Assembly: GCA_040877415.1 (NCBI GenBank)
Contig: JBBDNV010000160.1
Coordinates: 1-13,652 of the forward strand
Reading direction: 5' to 3'
Source of the DNA: JBBDNV01 sp040877415
Lineage (GTDB): Bacteria; Planctomycetota; Planctomycetia; Pirellulales; PALSA-1355
DNA length: 13,652 nt
The translations under genes and the position numbers were made by a program. Each line of letters begins with the position of its first letter. Position 1 is the stretch's first letter. Below, one piece after another: positions 13,130 through 13,652 of the stretch. The notes beneath the pieces are model-generated. The model saw only the letters and a list, made by a program, of their open reading frames with translations. It was not told the DNA's origin and ran no database searches.

Positions 13130-13652
13130 ATGGCAACCATCAATCATCGGCTGGCTTTCGAACGGCCGATTTACGAGCTCGAGGCTCGGCTGCAAAAGCT
13201 CGAAACGTCGTCGAGCGCCAGCGCCGCCGCGCAGGAGGATATCCGCCGGCTGAAGCGCGAGCTGGCGGAAACCAAGAAGCGCGTCTACTCGAATCTCGCG
13301 CCGTGGGAAACCGTGCAGGTCGCCCGGCACTCCGATCGACCGATGACGACCGACTATCTCAACCTCGTGTTCGATGACTTCGTCGAGCTGCACGGCGACA
13401 AGGTTTTTGGCGACGATCACGCCATGCGAACCGGGTTCGCGAAGCTCGATCAATACAAGGTCACCGTCATCGGCCACCAGAAAGGCAAGACGACCAAGGA
13501 ACGCATCGCCTGCTATCACGGCTGCGCTCATCCCGAGGGCTATCGCAAGGCCATGGCCAAAATGAAGCTGGCCGCCAAGTACGCGCTGCCGGTGATTTGC
13601 CTGATCGACACGCCGGGCGCCTACCCGGGCATCGGCGCCGAGGAGCGGGGCC
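13130..13652 (+). CDS. accA: Acetyl-CoA carboxylase carboxyltransferase subunit alpha (5' part; 3' end outside window)
   Basis: An open frame from ATG 13130 runs off the right edge (174 codons seen). GGGAAG (13116-13121) lies 8 bases before the start. The alpha subunit pairs with AccD to move the carboxyl group from biotin to acetyl-CoA, the first committed step of fatty acid synthesis. The N-terminus carries an amphipathic helical region ('FERPIYELEARLQKLE', then 'EDIRRLKRELAETKKRVYSNL'), as in other AccA proteins. 'VARHSDRP' and 'DYLNLVFDDFVELHGD' follow. The family core 'VIGHQKGKTTKERI', 'HPEGYRKAMAKMKLAAKY' and 'IDTPGAYPGIGAEERG' reaches the window end. About half of a normal ~320-residue protein is present. 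It may share a transcript with the kinase 75 bases upstream. Confidence 0.95.
   Translation, partial: MATINHRLAFERPIYELEARLQKLETSSSASAAAQEDIRRLKRELAETKKRVYSNLAPWETVQVARHSDRPMTTDYLNLVFDDFVELHGDKVFGDDHAMRTGFAKLDQYKVTVIGHQKGKTTKERIACYHGCAHPEGYRKAMAKMKLAAKYALPVICLIDTPGAYPGIGAEERG

Noticed and set aside
11830..13377. A 515-codon forward open frame across the glycosyltransferase end, the kinase and accA
   Set aside because: It overlaps three recognisable genes in other frames and its translation is Arg/Ala/Pro-rich without any family motif, as expected of a high-GC shadow frame.

Overview
The window looks like chromosomal DNA of a planctomycete, probably Pirellulales-like. The evidence is high GC with no sign of foreign composition, a secreted protein carrying two copies of the TIGR03000 domain (a Planctomycetes family), an exported HEAT-repeat protein, an HTTM (vitamin K-dependent carboxylase-like) membrane protein behind a small conserved partner, and heptanucleotide tandem repeats between housekeeping genes. 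The placement rests on protein families recognised by eye, without a database search. Twelve genes are supported, two of them cut by the window edges. I see no tRNA, rRNA, transposase, prophage or CRISPR array.

Left part (1-4662): the 3' end of a protein-L-isoaspartate O-methyltransferase fused to a carbohydrate-binding-like beta-sandwich; a secreted Gly/Tyr-rich hypothetical protein; a secreted HEAT-repeat protein. These read rightward and meet, 16 bases apart, a leftward rodA (SEDS peptidoglycan polymerase) with its own TATAAT box.

Middle (4663-8605): a 316-base divergent intergenic region, then the TIGR03000 protein with a 21-bp coding minisatellite and a very strong intrinsic terminator. 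Next comes a tightly coupled pair (single-pass membrane protein plus HTTM protein), then a Nudix-fold protein whose catalytic box is almost completely lost.

Right part (8678-13652): a promoter and GTG-started asd (aspartate-semialdehyde dehydrogenase), whose 3' end is made of degenerate purine heptads; a 14-unit pyrimidine heptad array abutting truA (tRNA pseudouridine synthase); a GT4 glycosyltransferase; a cytosolic Ser/Thr kinase with an altered glycine loop and DFA in place of DFG; and the start of accA (acetyl-CoA carboxylase alpha). All read rightward; they are housekeeping and signalling genes with no single shared pathway.

No clear new defence or mobile system is present. The most distinctive signals are the inverted heptad repeats at the asd/truA junction, the degenerate Nudix protein, the PCMT fusion, the two-gene HTTM module, and a palindrome-bearing in-frame insertion in truA.
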